From: Clostridia bacterium
GTDB taxonomy: Bacteria > Bacillota > Clostridia > Christensenellales > CAG-1252
Assembly: GCA_016296985.1 (NCBI GenBank)
Contig: JAEDHM010000084.1
Location: forward strand, 1-6,193
Length of the DNA: 6,193 nucleotides
Direction: 5' to 3'
In this document: one piece after another, positions 6,171-6,193 of the stretch
Position numbering within the stretch: position 1 is the first letter of the stretch
Layout: the number at the start of each line of letters is the position of its first letter
The notes under the pieces: model-generated
Databases searched by the model: none
What the model was told of the DNA's origin: nothing
Seen by the model: the letters and a program-made list of their open reading frames with translations, nothing else
Made by a program: the position numbers and the translations under genes

Positions 6171-6193
6171 TATGGGTGGTTTGGGTTCTTGGT

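Noticed and set aside
6094..6193. Possible minus-strand coding fragment entering from the right edge
   Set aside because: One minus-strand frame stays open to a stop near 6086, but the stretch coincides with the dispersed repeat and a hairpin, and the translation has no protein-like character.
1..6193. CRISPR arrays, tRNA or rRNA genes, transposases, riboswitches
   Set aside because: No regularly spaced repeats, cloverleaf-like segments, transposase motifs or structured leaders were seen on either strand.

Overview
The window looks like a piece of the chromosome of an uncultured Gram-positive bacterium, most likely a gut-type Clostridia/Bacillota lineage. The basis is moderate-to-low GC, AT-rich intergenic DNA, Shine-Dalgarno sites close to AGGAGGTG, a SipW-type (Ser/His) signal peptidase and a TasA-like exported protein. 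This assignment is inference from style and content; there is no rRNA or marker gene here.

Layout. All four supportable genes lie on the minus strand and are read from right to left with gaps of 21, 15 and 9 nt, so they almost certainly form one operon. In order of transcription they are: (1) 5944-5045, a 299-aa single-pass membrane/exported protein with TasA-like sequence marks; (2) 5023-3488, a membrane-anchored McrB-type AAA+ ATPase; (3) 3472-1037, an 811-aa protein with a DUF2357-like N-terminal half, a very long charged coiled coil and an acidic, disordered C-terminal region ending in a basic tail; (4) 1027-119, a SipW-like signal peptidase with two membrane helices and a charged cytoplasmic helix. 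A strong hairpin with flanking A/T runs (13-50) closes the operon. The 249 nt upstream of the first gene (5945-6193) are non-coding: they hold the probable promoter, an A/T-only palindrome, a second hairpin and, at the right edge, part of a dispersed intergenic repeat.

How the parts may work together (inference). The peptidase and the TasA-like protein are a natural enzyme/substrate pair for an exported, possibly fibre-forming or surface protein. The AAA+ protein and the DUF2357-like protein resemble the motor and partner halves of McrBC-like systems, but the motor is fixed to the membrane and the partner shows no recognisable nuclease, carrying a coiled-coil/acidic scaffold instead. By the positive-inside rule, the ATPase domain, the peptidase tail and the coiled-coil protein all sit in the cytoplasm, while the peptidase active site and the TasA-like domain lie outside. 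The operon can therefore be read as a trans-envelope machine: cytoplasmic AAA+ motor and scaffold, membrane anchor, exported protein and its processing enzyme. I know of no named system with exactly this composition, and this is the main finding of the window.
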